The notes beneath the pieces are model-generated. The model ran no database searches. It worked only from the letters and a program-made list of their open reading frames with translations, and was not told the origin of the DNA. This document shows positions 25,224-34,549 of a DNA stretch of 64,000 nucleotides, piece after piece (positions within the stretch are counted from its first letter, which is position 1; each line of letters begins with the position of its first letter). Source of the DNA: Carbonactinospora thermoautotrophica (GTDB taxonomy: Bacteria > Actinomycetota > Actinomycetes > Streptomycetales > Carbonactinosporaceae); contig NZ_JYIJ01000010.1 of NCBI RefSeq assembly GCF_001543895.1, forward strand, positions 1 through 64,000. Reading direction: 5' to 3'. The translations under genes and the position numbers were made by a program.

Positions 25224-26773
25224 TGAGCGCCGCTACCGCAGCCGAGCGGGTTCAGCCGACGCCGGCCTTCGTGTCGCTCACCGGAGCGTCGAAAGCCTAC
25301 GGGCCGATCCAGGCGCTCGCCGATGTCCGCCTCGAGCTGCACCTGGGCGAGGTGCACTGCCTGGCCGGGGAGAACGGCGCCGGCAAGAGCACCTTGATCA
25401 AGATTCTCACCGGGGCGGTCCGCCGGGACACCGGCGAGTACCGGATCGACGGGCACGACGTGGGCAGCCCGACCCCGGCGCAGGCCCGCACCGCCGGTAT
25501 CGGCGTGGTCTACCAGGAGCTCAGCCTGCTGCCCGACCTGTCGGTCGCGGAGAACCTCCTGATGGGGCAGTTGCCGGCCCGTCGCGGGATCACGCGCCCC
25601 CGTGAGCTGCGCCGCCAGGCGCGCCTCATGCTTGAACGGGTCGACCTCGGCGACCTCGACCCGGACACCCCGGTCGCGTCGCTGTCGCTGGCGGTCCGCC
25701 AACTCGTCGAGATCGCGAAGGTGCTCGGCCGGTCGCCGCGGGTGCTCATCTTCGACGAACCGACGACCGCGCTGTCCGAGAGCGAGACCGCGGCGCTGCT
25801 CGGCCGGATCCGCCAGCTTCGCGACGACGGACACGCGATCATGTACGTCACCCATCACCTGGAGGAGATGTTCGCCATTGGCGACCGGGTGACCGTGCTG
25901 CGCGACGGCCGGCTCACCACCAGCGCGCCGATGAGCCGGTTCGATCACGACAGCCTCGTCGCGGCCATGGTCGGCCGCAAGATCGAGTCCCTCTATCCGG
26001 CGAGCCACCGCAAGATCGGCGATCCTCGGCTGGTCGTTCGCGGGCTGCGCCGCCCCGGCGTCGACGGCGGCATCGACTTGACCGTCCGAGCCGGGGAGAT
26101 CCTCGGCGTCGCCGGCCTGCTCGGCTCCGGCCGCACCGAGCTGCTCCGCGCGCTCTTCGGCGCCGACCCGATCGAGGCCGGCGAGATCGAGATCGACGGC
26201 GTCCGGGTGACCCCCGGCAGCCCCCGTCAGGCCGTCCGGGCCGGACTCGGCCTGCTCACCGAGGACCGCAAGCAGCTCGGGCTGCTGCTGGAGCTGACCA
26301 TCCGGGAGAACGCCTCGATCGCCCACCTGCCGCAGTTGTCCCGGCTCTTCACCGTGGATCGGCGCCGGGAGAGGCGGGTCGTCGACCGCTACCTCGGCGG
26401 GCTGCGGTTGCGCGCCGCGTCCTGGGAGCAGGCGGTGTCCTCGCTGTCCGGGGGCAACCAGCAGAAGGTGCTCCTGGCCCGCTGGCTGGCGACCAACGCG
26501 AAGGTGCTGCTCTTCGACGAGCCCACCAAGGGCGTCGACGTCGGCGCGAAGAGCGAGATCTACACGGTGATCGGGGACCTTGCCGCCGAGGGGCTCGCCG
26601 TCATCGTCGTCTCCTCCTACCTGCCCGAAGTGCTCGGCCTCGCCGACCGGATCCTGGTCATGCGAGAAGGGCAGGTCGCCGGTGAGCTCACCGCGGCGGG
26701 CGCGACCGAAGAAGACGTGCTGCACCTCGCCAGCCCCGGCGTCGCTTCCGGAGGCCCCGATGCGACTCGCTAG
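25223..26773 (+). CDS. Sugar ABC transporter ATPase with two ABC domains (RbsA/MglA type)
   Basis: 516 residues from ATG 25223, its A overlapping the TGA of the binding-protein gene. The first ABC domain has Walker A GENGAGKST, Walker B VLIFDEPT and the degenerate signature LSLAVRQLVEIAK. The second has a degenerate Walker A (GLLGSGRTELL), an intact signature LSGGNQQKV and Walker B VLLFDEPTKGVD. This asymmetric pattern is standard for fused ribose/galactose-type ATPases. It powers uptake with the permease that follows. The end overlaps the permease start by 14 bases. Confidence 0.95.
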   Translation: MSAATAAERVQPTPAFVSLTGASKAYGPIQALADVRLELHLGEVHCLAGENGAGKSTLIKILTGAVRRDTGEYRIDGHDVGSPTPAQARTAGIGVVYQELSLLPDLSVAENLLMGQLPARRGITRPRELRRQARLMLERVDLGDLDPDTPVASLSLAVRQLVEIAKVLGRSPRVLIFDEPTTALSESETAALLGRIRQLRDDGHAIMYVTHHLEEMFAIGDRVTVLRDGRLTTSAPMSRFDHDSLVAAMVGRKIESLYPASHRKIGDPRLVVRGLRRPGVDGGIDLTVRAGEILGVAGLLGSGRTELLRALFGADPIEAGEIEIDGVRVTPGSPRQAVRAGLGLLTEDRKQLGLLLELTIRENASIAHLPQLSRLFTVDRRRERRVVDRYLGGLRLRAASWEQAVSSLSGGNQQKVLLARWLATNAKVLLFDEPTKGVDVGAKSEIYTVIGDLAAEGLAVIVVSSYLPEVLGLADRILVMREGQVAGELTAAGATEEDVLHLASPGVASGGPDATR

Positions 26774-27899
26774 ACGCAAGCACCCACCCGCGACCGGCGA
26801 CGCCGAGCGGGCCGGCACCTCACGCCGCGCTGACGGGCCGGGGCCGTCCCCCGCGCCGGACGCCGCCGGCCCGGTCGTCTCCGGTGGTGAAGCCGCCACG
26901 GCCGCCAAGGCCGCGCCCGAGGAGCGGGCGCTCACCTTCGGCGACGTCTTCGGCCGCGACGCCGGCGGCATCATCGTGCTGCTCGTCCTGTTCGGCGCGC
27001 TGTCGCTCGCCTCCGATCAGTTCCTCACCGGCGACAACCTCGCCAACCTCGCCCGCCAGGTCGTCATCTTCGGGATCATCGCCATCGGCCAGTTGCTGGT
27101 CATCCTCACCGCCGGCATCGACCTGTCGGTCGGTTCGGTGCTCGGCCTCGCCGGCTGCGTCACCGCCGAGCTGCTCGTGCGTGGTGTGCCGATCCCGGTG
27201 GCGATCCTGACCGGTCTGCTGGTCGCGGTCGCCTGCGGGCTGATCAATGGAACGCTCGTCGCGCATGCCAAGCTACCCCCGTTCATCGTCACCCTCGGCA
27301 TGCTCGGTATCGCCCGCGGCGTGGTGCTGGTGTTGACCGACGCCAGCACCGTCCAACCGCTGCCCAACGCGTTCAGCGAGATCGCCAACGGCTCGGTCCT
27401 CGGCCTGCCGAACCTGCTCTGGCTGTTCGCCGCGGTGGTCGTCGCGACCGCGTTCGTGCTGCGCCGCACGGTCTTCGGCCGCTACATCTACGCGATCGGC
27501 TCCAACCCCGAGTCTGCCCGGCTCGCCGGGGTGCCGGTCAACGCGGTGCTCGTCGCCGTCTACGCCATCTCCGGCCTGCTCGCCGGGGTTGGAGGGGTGC
27601 TGTTCACCTCCCGGCTCAACGCCGGGATACCCACCGCCGGCACCGGTTACGAGCTGAACGCCATCGCCGCCTGCGTCATCGGCGGGGCGAGCCTGTTCGG
27701 CGCCAAGGGCGGCGCCTTCGGCGCTGCTGCCGGCGCGCTCATCGTCGCCACCCTCAACAACGGCGGCAACCTGCTGGCCATCAACGCCTTCTATCTGCAG
27801 ATCACCATCGGGCTGCTCATCCTCGTCGCGGTCCTGTTCGACCAGTGGCAGGGTCGGCTCCGCGTCGGCCGCGCCCGCGGGACCTCCGCGGCGGCCTAG
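26760..27899 (+). CDS. Sugar ABC transporter permease (RbsC type)
   Basis: 379 residues from ATG 26760, overlapping the ATPase gene. An unusual ~55-residue hydrophilic, Ala/Pro-rich N-terminus precedes 8-10 transmembrane helices. The conserved loop AGIDLSVGSVLGLAG and the segment AYAISGLLAGVGGVL are typical of BPD_transp_2 permeases. It ends 205 bp before the convergent phosphotransferase gene, so the operon closes here. Substrate unknown. Confidence 0.92.
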   Translation: MRLARRKHPPATGDAERAGTSRRADGPGPSPAPDAAGPVVSGGEAATAAKAAPEERALTFGDVFGRDAGGIIVLLVLFGALSLASDQFLTGDNLANLARQVVIFGIIAIGQLLVILTAGIDLSVGSVLGLAGCVTAELLVRGVPIPVAILTGLLVAVACGLINGTLVAHAKLPPFIVTLGMLGIARGVVLVLTDASTVQPLPNAFSEIANGSVLGLPNLLWLFAAVVVATAFVLRRTVFGRYIYAIGSNPESARLAGVPVNAVLVAVYAISGLLAGVGGVLFTSRLNAGIPTAGTGYELNAIAACVIGGASLFGAKGGAFGAAAGALIVATLNNGGNLLAINAFYLQITIGLLILVAVLFDQWQGRLRVGRARGTSAAA

Positions 27900-28104
27900 C
27901 GGGAGACGCGAGAGGAGCCTCGACGCGGGCCGGCATCCGCGCGGGACAGCCCACCGAGCAGCGAGCGCCCGGACAGGCCGGCCGCTGACCCGCGGGCCGG
28001 GCAGATCGGGGGCACGCACCGGATGGCTGGCTCCCCGGTAGCCCTTGCCGTACCGTCAGGAGCGATCGCCACTGGAGGCCAGGGCGCGTCTGACCGGATG
28101 AGAT

Positions 28105-29133
28105 TCAGCTCCCGGGAGGCCGCCAGCGGGCCTGGACATCGCCGCGCATGAGGGTTTTCAGCCGCCAGGCGACCTCGCGGCGTGCGGCGGGCTTGCCGGG
28201 GGCGGTGCGGAGGTAGGGGGAGAGCCCGGACAGTTCCCGGATCGCGATGAGGGTGTCCAGCCCGGGCCAGTCGCGGATGTCCCAGCCGTAGGCCTCGGCG
28301 AGCGTGTCGAGGTCGGGGGTCGTGGGACGGCCGAACCTTCTGCACGTGTAGTGGACCTGCACGAGGTCCCATTCGCGGTGGCCGAGGGCGACGCCGTCCC
28401 AGTCGCACAGGACCGCGCGACCGTCGCGGGTGCGCAACAGGTTGCCCGGGTGCGCGTCGCCGTGTACCAGGGCTGGTGGGTGCGGGTAGCGCAGCGTCTT
28501 CCAGGCTCGTCCGAGTTCGTCGGCGCGGTTGAGCAGCCAGGCGCGTTGCCGGTCGGACAGCACCGTGCTGGTGCGGGTTTCGTGGCGCAGCCGGACGAAC
28601 GGGTCGTCGACGGTGGGTACGGGGAACGGCGGCTCGGGCTGGGCGTGCAGGGTGCGCAGGATCTGCCCCAGCTCGTAGGCGGTAGCAGTGGCGGTGTCCG
28701 GTGGGGCGTCGACGAGACGCCACACGGACACGACGTGGCCGTTGACGAGCAGGGGTTGTTCGCCCGCTTCGTCCGCGGGTTCGACGGTCGGCACGCCCCG
28801 CGCGGCGAGCCAGCGCGTGACCCGCAGCGAGGTGGCGATGCGGCTGGCCGCGTCGTGGGCGAGCGCGATGCGTACCACCACGCCGGCCGAGGTGATCCGG
28901 TACACGGCGTTGGAGTGCAGATGCAGCAGTTCCGCGTCCTCGCGGCGCGCGCCGATCCGTCGGCACACGGCGTCAAGCGTCTGCTCGATGCTGTGGCGCA
29001 GGTCCTCGCCGTCCCCCATCCCGGCGGTCCGCGCAGCGGTGGCATCCGGCAGCCGGAGCGGCGTCCAGCCAGCGTGAATCCTGTCATCTCGGTCAACTCC
29101 CGTCATCCCGGTCAACAAGGTGCGTCGCTCCAT
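28105..29133 (-). CDS. Aminoglycoside-phosphotransferase-like kinase
   Basis: 342 residues from ATG 29133, chosen for the strong AGGAGGGG ribosome site; ATG 29166 is an alternative. The APH/choline-kinase fold is shown by the Brenner-type motif LVHGDAHPGNLL (catalytic Asp) and the metal-binding LCDWDGVALG. The N-lobe has AVYRITSAGVVVRIAL with VVRI in place of the usual Lys-containing strand. Members phosphorylate antibiotics, choline, sugars or amino alcohols; nothing indicates which. It stands alone, convergent with the sugar transporter. No resistance role can be claimed. Confidence 0.85.
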   Translation of the reverse strand: MERRTLLTGMTGVDRDDRIHAGWTPLRLPDATAARTAGMGDGEDLRHSIEQTLDAVCRRIGARREDAELLHLHSNAVYRITSAGVVVRIALAHDAASRIATSLRVTRWLAARGVPTVEPADEAGEQPLLVNGHVVSVWRLVDAPPDTATATAYELGQILRTLHAQPEPPFPVPTVDDPFVRLRHETRTSTVLSDRQRAWLLNRADELGRAWKTLRYPHPPALVHGDAHPGNLLRTRDGRAVLCDWDGVALGHREWDLVQVHYTCRRFGRPTTPDLDTLAEAYGWDIRDWPGLDTLIAIRELSGLSPYLRTAPGKPAARREVAWRLKTLMRGDVQARWRPPGS

Positions 29134-29579
29134 AGACCCCTCCTGATCGCCGTGTTTCCCAGCCACGGTAGGTGGCGGGGCCGGGTGAACGGCAAGAGGA
29201 TGTGACCCAGGGGGCTCCTCGTTCGGTGGGACGAACCCCAGCCCCTGGGCGTCAGGCCGCTGATCTCCTACAGATTCGCCGGTACTCCGGGGTGGGCCAC
29301 TGGCCGCCCCGACATCACCCCTGCCGCACCTCGCCGGCTTCCCGCCGGCACCGGCGAGATGGCTGCCAGGGTCACCGTTGCCCGCGGTGCCCCGGCCCGG
29401 CCGTACCTCATGCCCCCGGGGTAGGGCGGGCGGCCGCCCTTCGTCGTCGGGGCCGGCGTAGCTCCTCGACCGTGCTGCCGGTCGAAGGCCCCGGCTTGAA
29501 TACTCCGAACGTCTGACGCGATTCGCTCTTGCGCCTATCGCCGGGACTGAGGCAGGGTTTCGTGGGGGATTTGCCCTTC
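29134..29579. other. Intergenic region between divergent genes
   Basis: About 446 bp between the phosphotransferase start and the phosphodiesterase. Open frames here have poor codon statistics and no recognisable motifs. I see no clear RNA or operator. Confidence 0.4.
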
Positions 29580-30509
29580 ATGTTTGATCAGAAAGACCGC
29601 GCGATCACGGTGGTGGCGCACCGGGGCCTGACCGAGGGCTCCGAGGCTGAGCACACCCTTGAGGCCTATCTCACCGCGCTCGCGCGGCGGGTGGACGCGG
29701 TCGAGTGCGACCTGCGTCTCACCCGGGACGGCCTGCTGGTGTGCGTCCACGACCGGCACGTGCACCTGCCGGACGGGCGTCGCCGCCGGGTCTCCACCTC
29801 GACCATCCGCGACTTGAGCCAGGGCGTGGGTGAGGAGCCAGGCCCGTCACCGCCGGGAGCCGAACCCCAGCCGGGCGGGGAGGTGCTGCAGTTCGAGCGG
29901 CTTCTGGAGCTGCTCGCCGACCACGGCTGGCCGATGCAGTTGCACGTGGAGACCAAGCACCCCACCCGGTACGGGGGCAGGCTGGAGCGCGCCCTGGTGG
30001 ACCTGCTGACCCGGCACGGGCTGCACCAGCCCGCCGACCGCATGGCTTCCAAGGTGTGGCTGATGAGCTTCTCCGCTCTCGCCCTGCGCCGGATCCACGC
30101 CTGGGCCCCGCGGCTGCCGACGGTGCTGCTCCTCGACCGGCGCGTCCCGATCGGATGGCAGAGCGGGCAGCGGGGCGTGACCGGGGTCGGGCCCTCGCTC
30201 ACGGTGTTGCGGCGCGACCCGGCCTTCGTGCGCCGGGCGCACCGGCGCGGTCAGCGGGTGCACGTGTGGACGGTCAACGAGCCCCCCGATATCGCCCACG
30301 TGCTGGATCTGGGGGTGGACGCGGTGATCACCGACCGGCCCAGCCAGGTGTTCCGGGTGGTCGAGGAGGGCTGGCGAAACCCCCGGCGCGGGCAGCCCGG
30401 GCGGGCGGACACGGACCCCGGCACGGGCGGACCCGCTCGCACGTACGATCTGGGCCGAGGGGTCGCCGGGGAACGTACGCCTCCACTGGATCCCCGGGCG
30501 TCGTGGTGA
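29580..30509 (+). CDS. Glycerophosphodiester phosphodiesterase family protein
   Basis: 309 residues from ATG 29580; GTG 29562 is an alternative with AGGCAGGG upstream. The GDPD TIM barrel is marked by VVAHRGLTEGSEAEHTLEAYLTAL (His-Arg and Glu), VECDLRLTRDGLLVCVHD (metal Glu/Asp and His) and the late VHVWTVNEP and GVDAVITDRP. There is no signal peptide, so it is cytosolic. It would hydrolyse glycerophosphodiesters from lipid turnover to glycerol-3-phosphate. The C-terminal ~45 residues are low-complexity and Arg/Gly/Pro-rich. Monocistronic. Confidence 0.9.
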   Translation: MFDQKDRAITVVAHRGLTEGSEAEHTLEAYLTALARRVDAVECDLRLTRDGLLVCVHDRHVHLPDGRRRRVSTSTIRDLSQGVGEEPGPSPPGAEPQPGGEVLQFERLLELLADHGWPMQLHVETKHPTRYGGRLERALVDLLTRHGLHQPADRMASKVWLMSFSALALRRIHAWAPRLPTVLLLDRRVPIGWQSGQRGVTGVGPSLTVLRRDPAFVRRAHRRGQRVHVWTVNEPPDIAHVLDLGVDAVITDRPSQVFRVVEEGWRNPRRGQPGRADTDPGTGGPARTYDLGRGVAGERTPPLDPRASW

Positions 30510-30650
30510 CCCCATCGGGATCCCCGGTCCCGCGCCACGGCCTGACCGGACCGCCGTGACTACCCTCAGCCCACCGGGTCCGCGACTCTTGGCGGTGCTC
30601 CGCCCGCCAGCCTGACCGCTCGTCCGGCACGCCGACGGGGAGCCACGGCC

Positions 30651-31253
30651 TCAAAGCACCGCGGCCCGCATCTCCGCCGTGTTCCTGATGTGCTCCAGCA
30701 GGGCGAGCAGGACCTCCTTGCTGGAGGACCGGGCGCGCACGTCGCACATGACGATCGGCACGGACGGCTCGACGTCGAGGGCTTCCCGCACCTCCTCCGG
30801 CTCGCACTCCCGCTTGCCGTGGAAGCAGTTGACGCCCACGGCGAAGGCGATGCCGCGTCGCTCGAAGAAGTCGATGGAGGCGAAGCTCGTCTCCAGGCGC
30901 CTGGGGTCGACCAGGACCACAGCCCCCAGGGCTCCGTTCGCGAGGTCGTCCCACATGAACCAGAAGCGGTTCTGGCCGGGGGTCCCGAACAGGTACAGCA
31001 CCAGCTCGGGGTTGATCGTGATCCGGCCGAAGTCCATGGCGACCGTGGTCGTGGACTTGCCCTCGATGCCGGCCAGGTCGTCCACGCCGACGCTCGCCTG
31101 CGTCATGACCTCCTCGGTCTGCAGCGGCGGGATCTCGCTGACCGAAGCCACCATCGTGGTCTTCCCCACACCGAATCCGCCAGCGATGAGGATCTTGACC
31201 GCAATGGGCACCGTACCGGGCCGCAGGGCGGTCTCAGAGCTTGCGGATACCAT
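30651..31253 (-). CDS. cvnD: Conservon ATP/GTP-binding protein
   Basis: 200 residues from ATG 31253, inside the end of the preceding cvnC gene (20-base overlap). P-loop GGFGVGKTT (residues 25-33), switch region FLGTP replaced by YLFGTPGQNRFW, and VGVNCF in place of the NKxD motif identify the CvnD family of small Ras-like GTPases fused to actinobacterial conservons. In streptomycetes the four Cvn proteins form a membrane-associated complex likened to a G-protein system. It is the last of four overlapping genes here. A cytochrome P450 gene often follows conservons; none is seen. Confidence 0.93.
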   Translation of the reverse strand: MVSASSETALRPGTVPIAVKILIAGGFGVGKTTMVASVSEIPPLQTEEVMTQASVGVDDLAGIEGKSTTTVAMDFGRITINPELVLYLFGTPGQNRFWFMWDDLANGALGAVVLVDPRRLETSFASIDFFERRGIAFAVGVNCFHGKRECEPEEVREALDVEPSVPIVMCDVRARSSSKEVLLALLEHIRNTAEMRAAVL

Positions 31254-31620
31254 CGATCACCGCCTCAAGCACGCTCAAGTCCGGGCCATTCGCCATGGGG
31301 GCAGACGTTCGCACCACGATCATCGCGTTGTCGAGCAGATCACCGAGGAGGATCTTGACCACGCTCACCGGCAGGTCCAGGTAAGCCGCGATCTCGGCCA
31401 CCGACAGCGGCCGCTGCCGGCACAGGTCGAGGATGGCGGCAGGCTCCGGTTCCAGCCGTGACGTGTCGACCTCCGGGTCCGCGGTGATCACTAACGTGAT
31501 CAGGCTGAACTCATCCCTGGCCGGCCGGGTGCGCCCGCCCGTGACGGCGTACGGCCGCACGAGACGCCCCGTGGCCTCGTCGAACCACGACTCGTCTGTC
31601 CAGTTTGTCCAGTTCGTCAC
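31234..31620 (-). CDS. cvnC: Conservon DUF742 protein
   Basis: 128 residues from ATG 31620. The DUF742 pattern is clear: RLVRPYAVTGGRTRP near the N-terminus, then a winged-helix-like part with ILDLCRQRPLSVAEIAAYLDLPVSVVKILLGDLLD. It overlaps cvnB by 4 bases and cvnD by 20, indicating translational coupling. In characterised conservons this protein links the sensor and the GTPase. The N-terminus is preceded by the odd dipeptide repeat NWTNWT. Confidence 0.93.
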   Translation of the reverse strand: MTNWTNWTDESWFDEATGRLVRPYAVTGGRTRPARDEFSLITLVITADPEVDTSRLEPEPAAILDLCRQRPLSVAEIAAYLDLPVSVVKILLGDLLDNAMIVVRTSAPMANGPDLSVLEAVIDGIRKL

Positions 31621-32048
31621 GCGTGCTCACCATGATCGCCTTGTGAAGGATTGACGCGGGGCGCAGCGCTCAGGTATTGGCCGACCTGCTTGACGAGCAA
31701 GTTCAGCTCGTAGGCCATCAGGCCGGCGTCCACCTGATCCGATGCCAGGACGGCCAGCCGCGCCCCCTGCCCGGCAGCCGTCACGAAGAGGAACAACCGG
31801 TCCATCTCGACGACGGTCTGCCGCACCCGGCCCCCGTCAAAGCGCTGTCCGACACCCCGGGCGAGGCTCTGCAGGCCGGACGCCACTGCGGACAGGTGCT
31901 CGGCTTCGTCCCGGGCGAGTTTGTTGGACATGGCCATCAGCAGGCCGTCCTCGGACAGGACGATCGCGTGAAGGGTCTCGGGGACTCGTTCCACCAGATT
32001 GTCCAGGAGCCAGTTCAGCTCGCCGTTGGCGTGGGTGTGCTGCGTCAT
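31617..32048 (-). CDS. cvnB: Conservon roadblock/LC7 protein
   Basis: 143 residues from ATG 32048, overlapping both neighbours by 4 bases. The roadblock/LC7 fold is shown by LNWLLDNLVERVPETLHAIVLSEDGLLMAMS and FLFVTAAGQGARLAVLAS, with the usual length. These small proteins act as GTPase-activating or scaffold partners of Ras-like proteins such as CvnD. A C-terminal extension of about 20 polar residues is unremarkable. Confidence 0.93.
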   Translation of the reverse strand: MTQHTHANGELNWLLDNLVERVPETLHAIVLSEDGLLMAMSNKLARDEAEHLSAVASGLQSLARGVGQRFDGGRVRQTVVEMDRLFLFVTAAGQGARLAVLASDQVDAGLMAYELNLLVKQVGQYLSAAPRVNPSQGDHGEHA

Positions 32049-34549
32049 CGCTGATCCTTTGTCACGGATGGTGCTGTACGGGCGTCCTCATCCTCGGCCC
32101 CGGTGCCAGCGTCCTGCTCCCGGTCGCGCTGCGCTGCGGCGTCCACGTTGCGCGCTTGCTGGGTCCCGCGCTGGATGGCCGCCATCGTGGCGCGGGCCCG
32201 TTCCGGCGACACGGTGTCCCCGCCGCTCTCGTGCTGGTTCACCGGCTCGCGCAACTGCTCCGCCAGACTCGCCTGCCGGATGCGCCGAGGAAGCGGTCGC
32301 CGCGTTCCCGGCCCCGAGGATTCCGGCTGCCCCTGCTGCCGTGCCTCGCGGGACGCGCGGTGGGCGGCGTCCGCCGCCTCGATGACGCTCCGGAGCTCGG
32401 CCGCCATGCCGCGGGCGATCTCGTCGTGGTCAGACGAGGCGCGCGAGGGGCCGGCCTGCGCGGCCGGGCTGCCCATCGGCGGGGTGTCCTGCCGCTCGAC
32501 GCGCGACTCCTTGGCGAGCGCGCGGGCGCCGGTGGGCAGCCCGGGGATGCGGAGGAACGGCTCGATCTCCTGGAGCAGGGACGCCGGGATGAGCACGATC
32601 GCGCGCGTCCCGCCGTAGGGCGACTTGTGCAGCGAAACCTTGATGCCGTGCCGGGCCGCCAGCCGGGCGACGACGAACAGCCCCAGGCGGGGGTCCTCGC
32701 CCAGCGCCATCATGTCGAACTCCGGCGGGTTCGCCAGGAGCTCGTTCGCCCTCTGGTACTCCTCCGCGGACATGCCCAGACCGCGGTCCTCGATCTCGAT
32801 CGCCAGCCCCTCGGGGACGGTCTCCGCGCCGACCTGCACCTGGGTATGGGGCGGGGAGAACACGGTGGCGTTCTCGACCAGTTCGGCGACCAGGTGGATG
32901 ACGTCGCCGACGGCGGGCCCGAGCAGCGCGACCGAGGGCACGGCCTGCAGCTTGACCCGCGAGTAGTCCTCGATCTCCGACGCGGCGCTGCGCAGCACGT
33001 TGCTCAACGGGACCGGGTTGTGCCAGCGCCGCCCGGGCAGGGCACCGCCGAGGATCGCCAGGTTCTCCGCGTTGCGCCGCAGCCGGGTGGCCAGGTGGTC
33101 CACGGCGAACAGCTCGCTCAGGTACTCCGGGTCCTCGTGCTTGCGCTCCATCGCGTCGAGCATGGCGATCTGGCGATGGATCAGGACCTGCGTGCGGTGG
33201 GCGATGTTCAAGAACACCTTCTTGGTGCCCTCGCGCAACTGCGCCTGCTGCACGGCGGTGGCCACGGCGGTGTGCTGCGCGGTGTTGAACGCGGCGGCGA
33301 CCTGGCCCACCTCGTCGGCGCCGTAGTCCAGGTTCCGTACCTCTTCGGCCGTGTTCACGCTTTCCCCGCGCTGCAGCCGGGAGACGACGTCGGGCAGCCG
33401 CCTGTCGGCCAGCTCCAAGGTAGCCCGTCGCAGCCCGGACAGCCGGCCCAGCAGCGAGCGGGAGATGCGTACGCACAGCAGCACGGCGACCACCACGGCG
33501 GCCAGCCCCACCACGCTGCCCATGACGACCCGGGAGATCAGGGTGTGGGCTTTGTCGAGCCCCTCGGCGGCCACGCGGTCGGCGCTGCTGGCGTACAACT
33601 GCTGGAGCTTCCCGCTGACGCGGTCCACCGCGGTCCGCCACTCCCGGGTCCGAGAAGGAAGCGCGGTCCTCGGGCTTTCGGTGTCCTGGACGGTCCTCGG
33701 GTTCTCGGTGTCCTGGACGACGGTGTCCCCGATCACGGCGTCCTCGATCACGGCGTCCTCGACCGACGCCATGATGGCCCAGTCCCGGCTGGCGGTGATC
33801 TGGTCGTAGACCTGCCTGTCCTCGTCCGGGAGGTCCGGGGTGATCCGCACGTCGTGGATCAGACGCCGGGTCCTGGCGTAGTCGGCGAAGTCCGCCCGGT
33901 CAGCGACGCTGAACCGGCCCGAGGCCAGGGCCGCCGACAGCAGCGCGTCCTCACGTGAGATCAGTTCCGAGACGTGGAGCAGCGCCACCACCGAGTGGGT
34001 TCCCCGGCTGAGATCTCCGTCGCTCACCTGCGACAAGGCGTTGAACAGGGCGATCCCGTCGGCGATGGCGCCGGTGTAGTACTGGAAGGCGTCCGCCGAC
34101 GTGCCGGAGCGCCGGTCGATCGCGCTGCGCTGTCGCGCCAGGTCGTCCAGGGCGTCGTCCAGGGCGAGCATGTGCTGCCTGACCTGCGAGGGCGCCTGGT
34201 CCAGCTTGGTTCCGACCAGGACGTGGAACTCCTCGACGGCCACGTCGGTCCGCTTGCGCTGGGCGTCCAGTCCTGCCCGGGAGGAGCGCGGCGACACCCA
34301 CCGCACGGCGCTGAGGCGGCGTTCCTCCTGCAGGTTGATGATCACCGCACGGACGCGGGTACCCGCGGAGCTGACGAGCATGGCGTCGTCACGCAGGTCC
34401 AGCCCCCGAGACAGCAACATGCTCGTCGCGAACCCCCACAGCCCGACCAGGGCGAGGCTGGGGATCGTCACCAGGAGGACAAGGGACGCGCCGATGGAGT
34501 TGCGTCGCCTTAACCGGGGCAGTGTCCACTTGTCGCGTGTGCCTGTCAT
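32045..34549 (-). CDS. cvnA: Conservon sensor histidine kinase-like membrane protein
   Basis: 834 residues. Transmembrane helix at ~20-45, an extracytoplasmic nitrate/nitrite-sensor-type domain (~50-345), a second helix (~355-378), a HAMP-like linker, and a histidine-kinase-like ATPase with the N box LVAELVENATVFSPP and EIEDRGLGMS. The C-terminal ~200 residues are polar and disordered. The phosphoacceptor region (AHRTQVLIHRQIAMLDAMERKHEDP) resembles the degenerate H box of CvnA proteins. It starts the four-gene conservon. Residues ~264-300 carry tandem repeats (see 33665-33760). The signal it senses is unknown. Confidence 0.93.
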   Translation of the reverse strand: MTGTRDKWTLPRLRRRNSIGASLVLLVTIPSLALVGLWGFATSMLLSRGLDLRDDAMLVSSAGTRVRAVIINLQEERRLSAVRWVSPRSSRAGLDAQRKRTDVAVEEFHVLVGTKLDQAPSQVRQHMLALDDALDDLARQRSAIDRRSGTSADAFQYYTGAIADGIALFNALSQVSDGDLSRGTHSVVALLHVSELISREDALLSAALASGRFSVADRADFADYARTRRLIHDVRITPDLPDEDRQVYDQITASRDWAIMASVEDAVIEDAVIGDTVVQDTENPRTVQDTESPRTALPSRTREWRTAVDRVSGKLQQLYASSADRVAAEGLDKAHTLISRVVMGSVVGLAAVVVAVLLCVRISRSLLGRLSGLRRATLELADRRLPDVVSRLQRGESVNTAEEVRNLDYGADEVGQVAAAFNTAQHTAVATAVQQAQLREGTKKVFLNIAHRTQVLIHRQIAMLDAMERKHEDPEYLSELFAVDHLATRLRRNAENLAILGGALPGRRWHNPVPLSNVLRSAASEIEDYSRVKLQAVPSVALLGPAVGDVIHLVAELVENATVFSPPHTQVQVGAETVPEGLAIEIEDRGLGMSAEEYQRANELLANPPEFDMMALGEDPRLGLFVVARLAARHGIKVSLHKSPYGGTRAIVLIPASLLQEIEPFLRIPGLPTGARALAKESRVERQDTPPMGSPAAQAGPSRASSDHDEIARGMAAELRSVIEAADAAHRASREARQQGQPESSGPGTRRPLPRRIRQASLAEQLREPVNQHESGGDTVSPERARATMAAIQRGTQQARNVDAAAQRDREQDAGTGAEDEDARTAPSVTKDQR
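33665..33760. repeat. In-frame tandem repeats inside cvnA
   Basis: Two 27-bp units (33665-33691, 33692-33718) encode VQDTESPRT and VQDTENPRT, and two 15-bp units (33731-33745, 33746-33760) encode EDAVI twice. All unit lengths are multiples of three, so the frame is kept. They lie in the sensor domain close to the second membrane helix. Confidence 0.8.

Noticed and set aside
31742-33958. 738-residue plus-strand open frame
   Set aside because: Antisense to cvnA; no recognisable motif.
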